From positions 31,530 through 95,529 of the forward strand of contig JANTQF010000127.1 of NCBI GenBank assembly GCA_032988165.1: DNA of 64,000 nt, in the 5' to 3' direction. Made by a program: the position numbers and the translations under genes. A model generated the notes under the pieces. The model did no database searches and was not told where the DNA came from. It saw nothing but the letters and a program-made list of their open reading frames with translations. The DNA is from Emmonsiellopsis sp. PD_33 (lineage: Eukaryota; Ascomycota; Eurotiomycetes; Onygenales; Ajellomycetaceae). Shown here piece after piece: positions 23,451 through 35,320 of the stretch; position 1 is the first letter of the stretch; every line of letters begins with the position of its first letter.

Positions 23451-24410
23451 CATCTTAATATCCTCTCAGATAGAGCTTCTTCTATAATTAAGAACTAGCT
23501 ATTTTCTTACTTATTATTAAACTCATTTCAGTGCATGCTTCCCCTCTCCCCTGTATTCCCCATATTTTCCTCCCTAGAGAAGCTCTTCTAAGGGTTCTTT
23601 CTCTCTCTTCTCCTTCTTCTTCTCATCCTTATATCTCTCTCAGGGCTCTTTCTTCTCCTTCACCCCTAATGTAGCTTCCACCTTCTTATAATGCTAATAG
23701 CAATGAGTGGCTCTAATCAGAGTAATAATATGTGCATGCACACTATAGGCTTTATGAGTAAGGCTAATAACTTGCTGAACCAGATATGATAAAAGCTTCT
23801 ACTTATAATAGATTAATAGTGAAAGTAAATTAATCATATTAAATTAGCATTATATATAGGCTCTATAGAAGATCAATGCATGGAGTGTAGAGATAAACCC
23901 ATTTAAATATAATACTAATATATCTTATAGTATTTATCATAGTATTTACCTCTAATAGTAGGATGAGCACATCAGATAAATAGATCTACTATACTGCTAA
24001 TATAGTAATCATATGGGATAGTACTGAGAGCTGAGTCAGTATAAGTCACTAAGACATAATAACTCTTATGCTAGTAATGCTGGCCTGGCAGAAATTACAC
24101 TGTATACTAAATATTAAGATAGAGCTGAACTTATTTAAGCTTGATACTAAAAAATATAGATATCTTACTGTGAGTAAGAATAGTATAGAATATATAAAAA
24201 TAAGTAAAAAATAATATAAATAGAATGTAAGTGGACTGTAGCTATATTAATTTAAAGGAGAAAAGAGAAGGAATTTTTCCCTCAGAAAACTCTCTCTTTT
24301 TTTTTTCTAAATTATAGTAATAGCTGTGCCCTAACAACCAGTATGTACATAATCTCAACCTCAAAAATCATTGAGGATTCTTCAAACATGTCTTCCCCTT
24401 TAGATTTCTG
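23451..24410. other. Unassigned A+T-rich DNA between LINE and R1
   Basis: Contains a pyrimidine-rich patch at about 23530-23690 (CTCTTC-type runs) and otherwise no frame, repeat or RNA gene that I recognise. Part may be the LINE 3' region. Confidence 0.4.
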
Positions 24411-24462
24411 AATGCAAATACTCTCATTTGAAAGCTCTCATTGAGATCTATTTGCTATTTAA
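24411..24462 (+). repeat. R1 repeat, copy 1, left fragment
   Basis: Matches 55619-55690 (GATTCTT, then ACATGTCTTCCCC, then CTCATTTGAAAGC). Cut at the copia target site; continues at 29960. See the second fragment. Confidence 0.8.
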
Positions 24463-24615
24463 TGGTGTGGAAAGCTTAAGATTTTGCATTTGAGTGGTAT
24501 GCACAGCTATCTAAGTATGCTAAGCAAGAATGTGGAATCATGTAATTGAAGAGTCACATAATCATGCATTTATAAGCTATACATTACAGGCCTCATGATC
24601 AGGGCTCCAACACCC
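24463..24615 (-). repeat. Copia 3' LTR (153 bp)
   Basis: Pairs with 29807-29959. The final base differs (C instead of A at the plus-strand end). Confidence 0.85.
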
Positions 24616-24849
24616 TCCTTGGCCTGCATGCAGCTCCCAAAATGTGACAACTAATCTAGAAAATTACATACAAAATTTATAGAGATATCCCAGTCCTACT
24701 CCTTCACTTCCAGGGTCCTTCTCATGTAACTGCTGCAAAAATCACTTGCAAAACACCTATAAAAACACTCATTATCTTTATCTATAATCCACTACAAAAT
24801 CACCTCTATAACTACCCTAGGCTTTCTTCATGGCTTTATCTCCTTTCTT

Positions 24850-26300
24850 CACACACCTGAGATCAATCTCTATTTACTTTATAGAGATCTCAAACTTCTC
24901 AAGCATCAGCAGCTTCATTAAACTATCTACTAGCATGTTATTTGTTGATAATTATTTCATGTCAATAATCTTCTTCTCAGCTGCATCCTGAATATGATGA
25001 TATTAAATCTCAACATGGCAAATATTTTATGTGACCTTCTTGCCCTGAATGACTACTAGAGTGCTCATATTATCCATATATATTAATACAGCAATGTTCA
25101 TAGGAGCTAGGCTAAGCTCACTGAGCAAGTCATAGATCTGAATGACAGTCTTAATTGACTCACTCACAGCCATGTATTTAGCTTCCATTGAGGATAATAC
25201 TACTACTATTTACTTCACTGAGTACCAGGCTATCAGGCTGCCTGTGAGCTTAATGACCATACTGGACATTGATTTCCTATTATTCTTATTATCCATATAG
25301 TCACTATCTGAAAACACCTTAATTTGCTGTGAACTGTCAGCTCAGTACTGAATGCTGATATCCTGAGTTTTCTGTAAATACTACAGTAAGTGCTTCATGC
25401 CCTGCCAGCATGCTTTCATAGGCTTAGATGCATAATAGCCCAGGTGTCTGACTGTGTATGTGATATTAAGCTAGGTGTAGGTCACAAGATGTTAGAACAA
25501 GCCAACAGCTGTATGATAGATCTTTTCATTGAATGATGTCTCATCTGAGAGTGGGTCAAAACTGGGATCCATTAGGATCTTAATGATATTACAGTCCTGC
25601 ATATTGAATTGAACAAAAAGAGCTTTGATATAGGCATCCTATGAGATCTTTATCCCCTTTATGTCTCTAATTATTTTCATATCAAGGTAGTAGTGAGCAT
25701 CACCCAAGTCCTTGATATTAAAGTGATTCACAATTTTCATGTAGATGTCCTTGATATTCTTCACATTCAGGCTGATGAGTTTGATGTCATCAATATAGAA
25801 TGTCAAATAGATCTGTAGCTTCTCATGATACTAAAGATTATAATTTTATTTGTACTGCTTGAAGCCTAGTTCCTCCAGAAAGCTCATCAAGAGATCAAAT
25901 CAAAGCTTTGATGCTTGCTTTAGACTGTAAAGACTCTGTAGCAGGTAGCAAACATTCTTCTAATTGCCCAAATCAAATCCAGTAGGCTGCTTTATGAACA
26001 ACTGTTTGTTTTCAGGGAGTTAGATGTTGAGAAAGGCTGTTATAAAATCAACTTGATAAATATATCAACTTTTGAGTGCTACAGTGATGAACATCATGTG
26101 AATAATGTCAGTAGAGATCACTGGGGTATACATTTCATGATAATTGACACCCTTTCATTGGCAGAATCCCTTGACTACCTAGTGGGCCTTAAATGCCTTT
26201 GTTGCACTGTTTTTGTCAGTTTTAATCCTATAGACCCATCTACCACCCAAGATAGATGTCCATTTTGCAGGCTTAGAAATAACTTCAAACACCTTGTGAG
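24850..26300 (-). pseudogene. pol: Copia RT and RNase H
   Basis: RT active site intact at about 25805-25775 (FYIDDIKLISLNV). Next comes a connection block (FNIKDLGDAHYYLDMKI) and RNase H with the copia signature AWYSVK...VVVLSSMEAKYMAVSE (about 25230-25170). The tail is MLVDSLMKLL. Stops interrupt several places, but conserved residues are better kept than in the Ty3 copies. Confidence 0.85.
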
Positions 26301-27560
26301 ATAGTATACTATCTACCTTACTTTTCATTGCCTCCATCTATTCCTTCTTATACTCACCACCAACCACCTCATTATAGGTAGTTGGAACCTTGATACCATT
26401 AATAAATTTCAGAGCCTGAGCTTTACAAGCTATAAAAGCTTTAAAGTTCTTAAAGGGTCAATATTCAGCATCATCTGACATGGCAATATTAACAAGCTCC
26501 AAATCTTAAGCTAAGAACACTGTGAGTGCCTTGATATTATCATCTGCTTTAACATCAGTCTTGTGGGGCTGGCTGCACTTCTTTCCAGTGGCATTTTATC
26601 CTAATGAGAGGGCTACATTCTTATTTGGCTGGAGTACCACAGGAATCTCTTACTGAAGCTGGGCCTTTTATAAGTCATTAACCTCCTTAAGGTTGGCAGG
26701 AAGAGAAGAGGGTTCTTCTACCTTTCTAGTAGAAGAGTCATGAGAGATCTTAGAAGAATTCTGGTCATTCAGGGCTAGAGAGATTAAATAAGAAAGAGTA
26801 GCATTTTCATTGCATTTAATGCTGCTCAAGGCAATCACTTCATTCTTAACAGGGTCCTAAAGATGATAAGTATTACTACCATAGTATCTAATAAGAATCA
26901 AACACTCACTATGGGCTGCAAACTTGCTAGTGTCACAATGTTTACCCTCTTTAAGGATGTAAATAGGACTTCCAATGGCTCACAAATCTTCTGTACAGGC
27001 ATACAGTTTTCCATTCCAAGCTTTATAGGGCATAGCTTGCTTCAAATGATCTGCAGTGACTATCTCAGAGAATAACTCAGTACTTGTCAAGAAGATGTTT
27101 ATGAGAAAAAAGCTCATAAGAATCATCTCAGCCTAAAGGTGAGATGGTAGTCCTACCTGCAACATTAAGTAGCATGCTTTTGAGATTATAATCTGTATTG
27201 CACATTTATAAACACTATTCTGAGGAGATGTATATGACTCCATTGATTCTCACTTTATATCCTATTTTGTAAATACTGCCTGGCATTTAGCCTCAAGAGC
27301 TTCTGCAGTGCTGTCTGATCAGGCAAAGCTAGCACAAATTCCCATGCTATTAAGATGGTTAAGGTGGAACTTTATAGTATCTAGAAGATTAGCCTTTAAT
27401 TTCAGAAAATAAGGCATCTTGTAGTAAGTAACATCATTAACTATCAAAAGGAGATACTTATAGCCCTGTAGACTGAATGCAAAATCATCAAGATCTCTAA
27501 ATGTTTTGCTACTGCTAGTAATATTAAAGTGCAGACACACCCTGCAGGTTGTTGATCTTA
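26301..27560 (-). pseudogene. pol: Copia integrase
   Basis: The core begins near 27490, reading FRDLDDFAFSLQGYKYLLLIVNDVTYYKMPYFLK (about 27490-27390). This corresponds to the copia block with D of 'DYT' followed by 'LVDD.SRY'. One Asp reads Asn. Further integrase blocks run toward 26600 with stops. Confidence 0.75.
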
Positions 27561-27599
27561 GTATAGGTTCACAAGATATCTACTTTTTTAGTTTACCTA

Positions 27600-28160
27600 A
27601 CTTGCATGTCTCACAGAAGGGTAGGTCTAGCTCCCCCTTGACCTCAAAGCTATTAACAGGGTCCTTGGAGAGTTTGATGACATCCTGCATGTTGCAGTGA
27701 CCAAATTGAATGTGCTAGATGTAAATGGTGTTCTTATAGTTAGTGATGAGTTAAGCTGCCTCAGCTATCATAATGGATTTCATATTATGAATGAGAAAGA
27801 CTCTATACCCAGAGAGTAATACATAATAAATCAACCCAGTTGAACTGTAGAACTCAAATCCAGAGAGCTCTTTTCTATTATAAAGAAATTTGAAATTAAA
27901 TCTATTAATTGCCAGACTACCAAAGCTGACAAGGTTGTTGGCAGCCTGCAGCATGTAATGAGCCTCTAAGAGGATGAGTTTATTACTATCCATAAGGGAG
28001 ATAATAGCCTCTCCAATTCCTTCAGGATAGATCAAATCACCACTAACACCCTCAATGGGATCCAACTCATCTGCCATAGGTTTTCATATAGATATGAACA
28101 GGCTGTGATTATTCTGAATGTACCAGGTCAATTCAGTGTTAAGATACTGAATTGTTGGAC
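27600..28160 (-). pseudogene. pol: Copia protease and GAG-pre-integrase region
   Basis: The retropepsin start reads TWYIQNNHSLFISI at about 28140-28100, where copia proteases have W-x-x-D-S-G. All three active-site residues are changed. It runs into MADELDPIEGVSGDLIYPEGIGEAIISL, open from 28077 to 27751, with a typical SLAIN and VLLSG pre-integrase tail. Confidence 0.75.
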
Positions 28161-29560
28161 TAATACAACAAGTGAGACCTTCCAATGTAACATCCTTTGA
28201 GATAGCAGATAAACCCTTCAATGGACCTATAAAATCTTTATTCTCATCTGCTTTATCCTTATTTTCAGCAGATTTCACTTCCTTCTTGGCCAGGGCCTTA
28301 ATCTTATTCTTGTTTGCAGCCTGTCATTCCTTTGACTAATCCTTGTGGTTCTTAAACTTGCATTTAGACTTAATATGCCTAGTTTCATTGTAATAGAAAT
28401 ACTTCCATTCATCCTTGTGAGGGCCATCAGCCTTCTCATCTTTTTTATCATTCTTAGTGTTGTCCTTCTTATCATCCTTCTTGCTGCCAGCATTGAGTCC
28501 TTTCTCTTTGCTGGTGTTGACAATAGTTTTCTGGTGCATGAGGTTGTTGATGAGATCATTCAAATCCCACTCTAAAAGGTAGGATTTCAGGTGATTACAG
28601 TGGTTATTCTTCAAGAAATTCTACATGAAATATGTGACATAATTACTAAGACTACTGAGGAACTGCTGATGGAGGAAGCTATCTGAGAGCTCTCAGCCTC
28701 AATACATTAAATCCTTCATGGCTTTTTATCAGTTCATAGCATGAATGACTATGTCACCACCACATTCAGTAATCAAGATGTTTATGATTTATTGAAAGAG
28801 TTTGTGCTGTAAGTCCTCTATGTGCATCTGATAAGTATCTTTAAGTTAGTCCTACAGGGTAATAGAGTCTCCCATGCTACCTGAGGATGTAATTACCACC
28901 TGAGTGTTTAACATTACATTTTATTTGAAAGAATCATACAGAGCTTCTCAAACATAATATCTTTTATATCTCTAAATGTCTACCTTAGTACTATCCTCAT
29001 CAATCTCCTCAGGCAGTTTCTTCTAACTCTTCAAAATGATGTCATCAGTTTGAATCAAGATTATCTTCATTTCAAATACATTTCTTCAGATTATATAGTT
29101 TGAGTCTCCAGCAAGCTTGTTATTTTCAGCAATCTTAATGCTGATGTCTTTGTAGTCTCAATAGAAGCTCTCATATAAATTAATATAAGAAGTGTGGGTG
29201 ACAGAGGGCATTTAACAAATTGAGGTAATAAAATTGATTTGAGCCTGAATATACACCTTCTAATAGTCTTTTAGTATATCTTTAATGAGAGAGAGTACAG
29301 CATCAGAGAGTAAACTGCTATCTGTAAGTTTCTTGTAGTTCTTTGTGATGAACTTCCTATCTATAATAGTCTCTCTATTCATAATAATTCCTCTATTATC
29401 TGCCTGTGAAGTGGCATCATAGCTGCAGCCACAATCTTCTGAGCTATTCTATTGTTGTGTATCTATATCCATTGCTTTTGAATTGCTTTGAATCTTCCTA
29501 GCTATATCTGGGGATGTAGATGGCCCTTCTCCAGGCTCAGAAGAGTTAAAGCTTTCTGGC
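28161..29560 (-). pseudogene. gag: Copia gag
   Basis: The zinc knuckle at about 28410-28345 reads YFYYNETRHIKSKCKF. The first two Cys have become Phe/Tyr and the Gly before His has become Arg; His and the last Cys are kept. A Lys- and Asp-rich linker precedes it (KDDKKDNTKNDKKDEK). The N-terminal UBN2-like part is heavily stopped. Confidence 0.7.
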
Positions 29561-29779
29561 ACATGTGATTAAGATTGAGCTTCTTACTCTACCTTCTTTT
29601 ATGCCCTACATGCCACTTCTCTCACCCATTGTTCATCTTTCTCCACCAAAAATCAGTCTCAAGATTCCTCCCTATTAGCAGCTCTATCCCCTTGATTTCT
29701 GGCTGACATTCAGTGTTCTTTTGACTAGGCCCACACCTGGGAAGCTTAACAGTCATTTGCACATTGAAAAATGGCATTT

Positions 29780-29806
29780 TGAGAAAACATGAGGGCTATA
29801 ACCTGA
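29780..29806 (-). promoter_or_regulatory. Copia primer binding site, half-tRNA-iMet type
   Basis: Directly behind the 5' LTR the minus strand reads TCAGGTTATAGCCCT. It resembles the complement of the anticodon stem-loop of initiator tRNA-Met, apart from two missing G. Copia and Ty5 prime from such an internal half-tRNA site, so this also supports the LTR boundary. Confidence 0.55.
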
Positions 29807-29959
29807 TGGTGTGGAAAGCTTAAGGTCTTGCATTTGGGTGGTGTGCACAGCTATCTAAGTATGCCAGGCAAGAATGTGGAATCACATGATCAGAGAGTCA
29901 TGTGACCACATGTTTATGAGCTACATACTGCAGGCCTCATGGTCAGGGCTCCAATACCA
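29807..29959 (-). repeat. Copia 5' LTR (153 bp)
   Basis: TGGTGTGG at the left, CAATACCA at the right on the plus strand. Followed by the target duplication TTCAA. Confidence 0.87.
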
Positions 29960-30604
29960 TTCAATTTTGGTGAGGTTTAAATCAGAATTGGAGATATGGT
30001 GTACAAAAATATAGTTTTATTAAAAAAGTAGGAGGTTATCTCTCTTTTTCACTACAGCATCATAACCACCAGTTCAAACATCATATAAATTGAGTAACAG
30101 GTAGATCAAAGCCTATTCTTTCTTTTGAAAGAACTACTGAGCATTTCCAAGTTAAATTGATTAAGTTATTGTAGTTTTAATTGCCTGTGAAAACTCTGAT
30201 CATTTTGATTTTCCCTCTTCTGCCATGCCAAGCCTCTCTCCCAACCTTTCCCAGTCAATTTAGCTGGCATACCTTCAAAATGGAGCTTATCTGATAAGAA
30301 AGCTACTATCAATCCTTCTCTTTGAAATACCCTTCCTCTCCTTTGAAAATGCCCCCCTCCTCCTTTAAAAACACCCTCCCTCCCCTATACTTAATATTAG
30401 AGAAGGAATTTCTATGTCTGAGAAGTAGCTTGATCCCTACAATCAAAAGATATATAAGAATATATTCTTATATATATATATCTAATGATAGAGAGTGTGA
30501 TACATATTTTGGAATGTACCCAGTTGATTGTCTTTGCAAACTCAGAGTTATTCAGTAGGATATAGTGGTCTATTTTGACTGAGAAGAATCTCAGTTAGTT
30601 ATAG
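29960..30604 (+). repeat. R1 repeat, copy 1, main fragment
   Basis: With 24411-24462 it makes a ~700-bp unit matching 55619-56318. Similarity stops at the same place in both copies (after CTCAGTTAGTTATAG). It includes a run of CCCTCC-rich sequence and a (TA)n stretch near 30470. No coding capacity recognised. It could be a LINE 5' untranslated region or an independent short element; neither ends in a recognisable LTR or TIR. Confidence 0.75.
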
Positions 30605-31191
30605 AAGCTATTAAATATTTCAGCACATAATCTTATTATAAGATAGGGTCTACAATATGCAGGAGAACTTAATAGTTTCCTTGGGAAATATTATTTTCTA
30701 CAAAAGATAGAGGTTTTTTCCTGGATTTTACTCTTGGGTGAATAAAACAGGACTGTTTCTGCCCTTCTTATTTATATTTCCTACATGCTGGAGAGCTACC
30801 ATTAAATACTTATCTTCTTTTTATATTTATTTGCTGGTTTTACACTATTTTTGAGACTTTTAAGCTATATACTTATTATATGGAGAAGATTTCTTGAGGA
30901 TAAATAAAGCCTGGCTAGTTTTGAGTAGTTTCTCTTCAAAAAACTGGGTATTTTTTAGTAGCTTTTCTTCAAAAAACTGTCATTTCTTTGCTACTTAGCT
31001 TTGAAATCAAAAATCTCCTTTTTCCCCTTTTGTAGCACTTGGAGGATCTGTGAAGATTTCAGTGGTTTATCTCTAAAAACTACTTTTAGTTTCTAGATTC
31101 TCTTGACAAATCTAGTTTAGTTACTAAACTAAAGGATAAAATCAGTTATCATTTAATTAGACTCTAACCAAATTAGTTATCTGAGTGAAAC
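30605..31191 (+). other. Leader upstream of LINE ORF1
   Basis: A+T-rich, with short repeated phrases such as CTTCAAAAAACTG near 30930 and 30967. No gene seen; probably the 5' untranslated region of the LINE that follows. Confidence 0.45.
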
Positions 31192-32482
31192 ATGGAAAAA
31201 ACACCTATTCAAAAAGTCTCTGAGATAGAGATTTTAAAGAAAAAGAAAAGAGATGAGTTTCAAAAACAAGCTTAAGAGATTAAGAACTTTCAAGCAGCTG
31301 TTACTCTTCTGAAAAGTCAAGTATTTCAGGAAGAATCTAGGGAAATTAGAGATCTTTTAATTCCCATATCAAAATAGCTTAATGAAATCCTCAAGTTTAA
31401 GGTAGAGGCTATAAAGTCAATTAAAGTTATCTTCTTTTCCCAAGTTCAAATCTCTTCTGATTCTAGTCAGATATATGCTCAGGCAGTGTCTGAATCTATC
31501 TCAAACTATGCTCAAAAACCTGTGTAAAAAACTGCTGAAAAACCTAGCTATATAACTGATAAAACTACTCTAAATGCTCCTTCAAAGCTTGAAGAGAAAA
31601 GAGAAGAAAATCTTCTTCAATCAAAAAAATATAGGCTTATTTTGAAGCCTGAAAATAGAGAGGTTCTAAGTCTTTTCTCTGATTCTAAGTTTATCTTTGA
31701 ACTTAGAAATGAGCTGAATCAATACTTTTCTTCTAATTAAATGGAGGAAAAAACTCTGAAGATAGTTTCCACTATTTCTAACTCCTATATGGGAGGTTCT
31801 ATAGTTATAACCACTTCAAATGACTATAGTGCTGACTATCTTCTTCAAAATGAGAAGAAATAGAGGTCTATCTTGAAGGAAAAGCTTCAAACATCAATAT
31901 CCTTAAATAGAGATGAGAAATGAGGTAAACTGATCCTACATGATATTCCAGTTGATATCTTTAAAGGTGAAGAGGGTATATTCTTCTTAAGATAAGAAAT
32001 TAAAGAGTTTAACTCTATTCAACTAAAAAGAGATCCAATCTGGCTGAGTAGCTATGAAGACAGATAGAGAAGAAGAATTAGAATAGTTATAGTTACTACT
32101 ATAACTTCAGAATAAGTAAAAATTTCTTCTCTGAAAATAGCTGGCTTAAAGCTGAGAACATATAAGTTTCTTGACTTAAAATCAAAGTTAAAGGCTAGTA
32201 CTCAGTGTAGAAAATGCCAAAGATGGGGATACTTTTCTAACTCTTGTAAGAGAATGATTTCTTATGATATTTATACTTAAAATCATAATATCAGAGAGCA
32301 TTCTTATTTACTCTATCCTATAATTGGAAAAACTTGTCCTTATACTATTATTAAATATAGTAATTATAAGAAAAGTTATCTCTCAAGCTCCCTACAATGC
32401 TCTCTGGCTTCAAAACAGAGAGATAGAATAGAAAGAAATAGAGAAAAAACCTCTGAGCCTGAGATTTCAACTACTGTGGTGG
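31192..32482 (+). pseudogene. Tad-like LINE ORF1 (Gag-like), decayed
   Basis: ATG at 31192 opens a frame reading MEKTPIQKVSEIEILKKKKRDEF, with scattered stops. A coiled, Lys/Glu-rich N-terminal part is followed by an RNA-binding region. In the same frame at 32206 is a CCHC-type knuckle (CRKCQRWGYFSNSC), in which the His is replaced by Tyr. A second Cys/His region follows (REHSYLLYPIIGKTCPY). This layout is typical of ORF1 of fungal Tad-clade LINEs, which coats the element RNA. ORF2 is not found downstream, where element G begins. Stops fall at places expected for Gln and Arg. Confidence 0.75.
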
Positions 32483-33420
32483 GGATCTACCATCAGGTCA
32501 GATCAATTTTTTGCCAAGGCTTCTCACTGCCAAGCACAGCCATGAAGATAGATATTTCCTTTTATTATAAGACTTTATCTATTTATTTGTGAATTACTTA
32601 TGCTTGTGCTTGCATCTTTAAGATAGATTCTTTATTTCTTTTGTGTTACCTTATCATTCTATTACTATATTATTTTATACTATAAATTGCTAATATACTC
32701 CTTCACTTCAATATTAACATCAATTCTTTTCTTGTGTTTGTTGCTGCTCTATTTAGTGCCATCTGATGCACACACTTTATCCCCACTTCATTGATGCACA
32801 CAATTAGAAATCATGAATGAATGAATAGATAGTAGTACTAAGAGAAATGACTATACTGAATTTCTTTTCCCTTTTTTCTTTTCTTTTATTGAGTGTGCTG
32901 CTCAATATAATTCTCTTATTTTAATTTATGATAAGCTCATTTGATTGGAATAGGCTCACAGCTTTGTAGCTACACCAATGATAATGCTACTAGAAGAAAA
33001 CTTCAAAGAATAAATCCATTTAACTATTAAATCCATCAAGCCATTCCTCAATAAATATAGACTCTAATGGGAAGAAAAATCTATAGTAGATTTTGCAGTT
33101 CCTTCTCTTCCTCAAGTCTCTAAACCTCTATCTGTGAAAAGACACAGATATTACCATCATTATTAACCTATTTCTCATTTATGAATATAAACCACTTGTC
33201 TATTCATTTCTCCATTAATATATGTCTTCTAAGCATACTCAGTTAGATTTCATTATATATTATTAAACTCAGTCAGAAAAAACATCAGCTCTATCATTAA
33301 AAATTAAAATTAACAGCAAGAAGATGTTCAGCTCTGCTAATTTCTCTTCAGATCTACTAATATCTAGTAATATCTTACCTCCTGAGAGTAGAATAATTTA
33401 TTAATACCTTGTCATACTCA
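32483..33420 (+). other. Boundary of LINE and gypsy element G; possible G leader
   Basis: No clear domain. The G 5' LTR should lie in this interval, but I could not find a matching sequence downstream of its pol, so the LTR is not assigned. Confidence 0.35.
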
Positions 33421-34145
33421 TACTAGTTTCTAGATCCCTTAGTACCTCCTCTTTTAATGGGAAAGATATCACTTAGTTTGTTAATCAGTTCAATGCTGTG
33501 CTGAAGCTGCACCATGTTTCTAAAGATAAAATCTTGATAGTGCTATACAATTATTACTTTATGAAATTGCAAAGTTATATAGATTAGCTGGTGAAGGACC
33601 TGCAAATCTAGGCTAAAGTTAAAACTCAATTAATATTAGAATTCTAGTAAAATAATATTTATTAGTAGATGTACAACTAGATCTATCTGAATGCTCTATC
33701 TAATTTCAAATAATTTTTCAGTTAAGATATTCTCACTTTTTACTACCAGTTCTGAGCTATTACTAAGCTATTAATTAGCTGAAATGAGATTCAGAAATCT
33801 CTTGCCTACCAGCTGTTTTTACAAGGCCTACTTGATGGGATTTATGAGAAGGCTTTTTGCCAGGCTAGGTTTGACTAAAATAACCTGTCTGAGTGGAAGA
33901 TTTTGAAGGTTTGTGATGCTACAGTGGAATCTCAGAAAGTTAAAGAAAAGATAGCTCAGATAATCACATCTAATTTAAGCTCCTATATAATGCTATCAAC
34001 CCAGCTGCCTCCTGCTCAGCCTATTTTCAATCTACCTACTCTGACTGTGTTAAAACCTCAAGTGATTTCTTCTGTACTACCTACTTCTTCTAATTCAGCT
34101 TCAAGGAATTCAAATGACAGCTTGCTTGAATCTCTCATTAATTAG
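33421..34145 (+). pseudogene. gag: Gypsy element G, gag
   Basis: From 33453 the frame reads FNGKDIT, then FVNQFNAVLKLHHVSKDK, the start of the Ty3 Gag capsid fold common in fungi. It continues as DILTFYYQF, LFLQGLLDGIYEKAF and LSEWKILKVCDATVESQKVKEK. An 80-codon open stretch (33903-34145) covers the last part and a Pro/Ser-rich linker. Stops occur upstream. The reading strand is the same as the downstream pol segments. Confidence 0.75.
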
Positions 34146-35320
34146 ATGGATGTGCTGTTACTGGTCATTATAGGATTTTAACAGTAGAAGAATATATAAT
34201 AATTAACTGTAATACTATGAGTTCTCACTAATTAGAGATCTATTAATCCTACTTGAGATCTTATGAATGTTTCTTATTATAGGATACAGTATAGCCTTAG
34301 TAGTTCATATTAACCTCAATTTAGAAGCATGTTACAATACAATTATCCTTCTCATGCATATTAGAGTTATGGTGACTCTTCTCACATACTTTCCTAGTGT
34401 CTCTAAATTGGTAAGTTAATCAACCAGGGAAAGATTCATCAAAATAGAATAAGTAAATATTTTAACAGTCATATGATATAGTGTGGCCTAAAAATCAATA
34501 TAAATTAATATAAATTATATATTATTATTATTAAGCATACTTTTGAGTAGAGATTCATACCTTCCATCATCTTATTAGTAGTAAAACTCTATAATAACAG
34601 TAGCATTCTTGTTTCCTCTAATAGTAGCTCATTACTGGCAGTCAATTTTATCAGCATATATAATATTAGATTCAAAAGTAGTATGAAAGAAGGCAACTCA
34701 GACAGCAAGATAGAAGAGATTACTAGTATAATAGTTACTCAGATTACTACTAGGAATAGTAAGAGTAAGGGATCAGCTGCTGATAAAAATTAATCTACAC
34801 TCTATAATTAAATTAAGAAGGAGAAAGCCCTACCTTCTACTCACTATTAAAGGGTTAATTATTACTCAGATGGCTCCTAAAAATCTATTTTATTTACTAA
34901 GAATATTATTTTATCTTTATCTAATTCTAATGATTCATAAATCCTTTATAATGATCAACTACAGAAAGAAACATCAACTCAGCTAATTAATGAAACTATA
35001 TCTAATGCTAAGATAGCTGAAGTATCTATAATTCAGAAGAAAATTATCTTCTACTATTCTAAAAAATCTAAAGAGCTTAAACTCTCTACTAAAATGAAGG
35101 ATAAAGAGAATCAAGCTACTACAACCTAAATAGTCTTCAAAAAAATTATATACTAAGAGGTTATGAGAATTCAGGCTAAGGATATTATGATCTACTCTAC
35201 TTAGCTACAGTAAATATTCTTTTAGAATCTTTCAGCTAAAATTTAGTAGTATATAATTTAAGAAGATTCTACTAGAGTCTTCTTAATGTAGCTCTCTCAT
35301 CTCATTTTAGAATATAACTC
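34146..35320 (+). pseudogene. Element G, gag-protease linker, heavily decayed
   Basis: A Ser/Lys-rich, low-complexity reading frame with many stops links Gag and protease in the same direction. No domain can be named. Confidence 0.45.

Larger units (their letters stand above)
24463..29959 (-). mobile_element. Ty1/copia element, complete but decayed (5,497 bp)
   Basis: Two 153-bp LTRs (24463-24615, 29807-29959), TG...CA ends on the plus strand. Target duplication TTTAA (24458-24462) against TTCAA (29960-29964), one C-to-T difference. The unoccupied site exists in the second R1 copy at about 55695. Coding order on the minus strand is gag, protease, integrase, RT, RNase H, which is the copia order. 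Interrupted by stops throughout. Confidence 0.9.

Noticed and set aside
24461..29961. Inverted AATGG/CCATT as copia flanks
   Set aside because: The empty site in the second R1 copy shows that the direct repeat is TTCAA and that these bases belong to the LTR ends.
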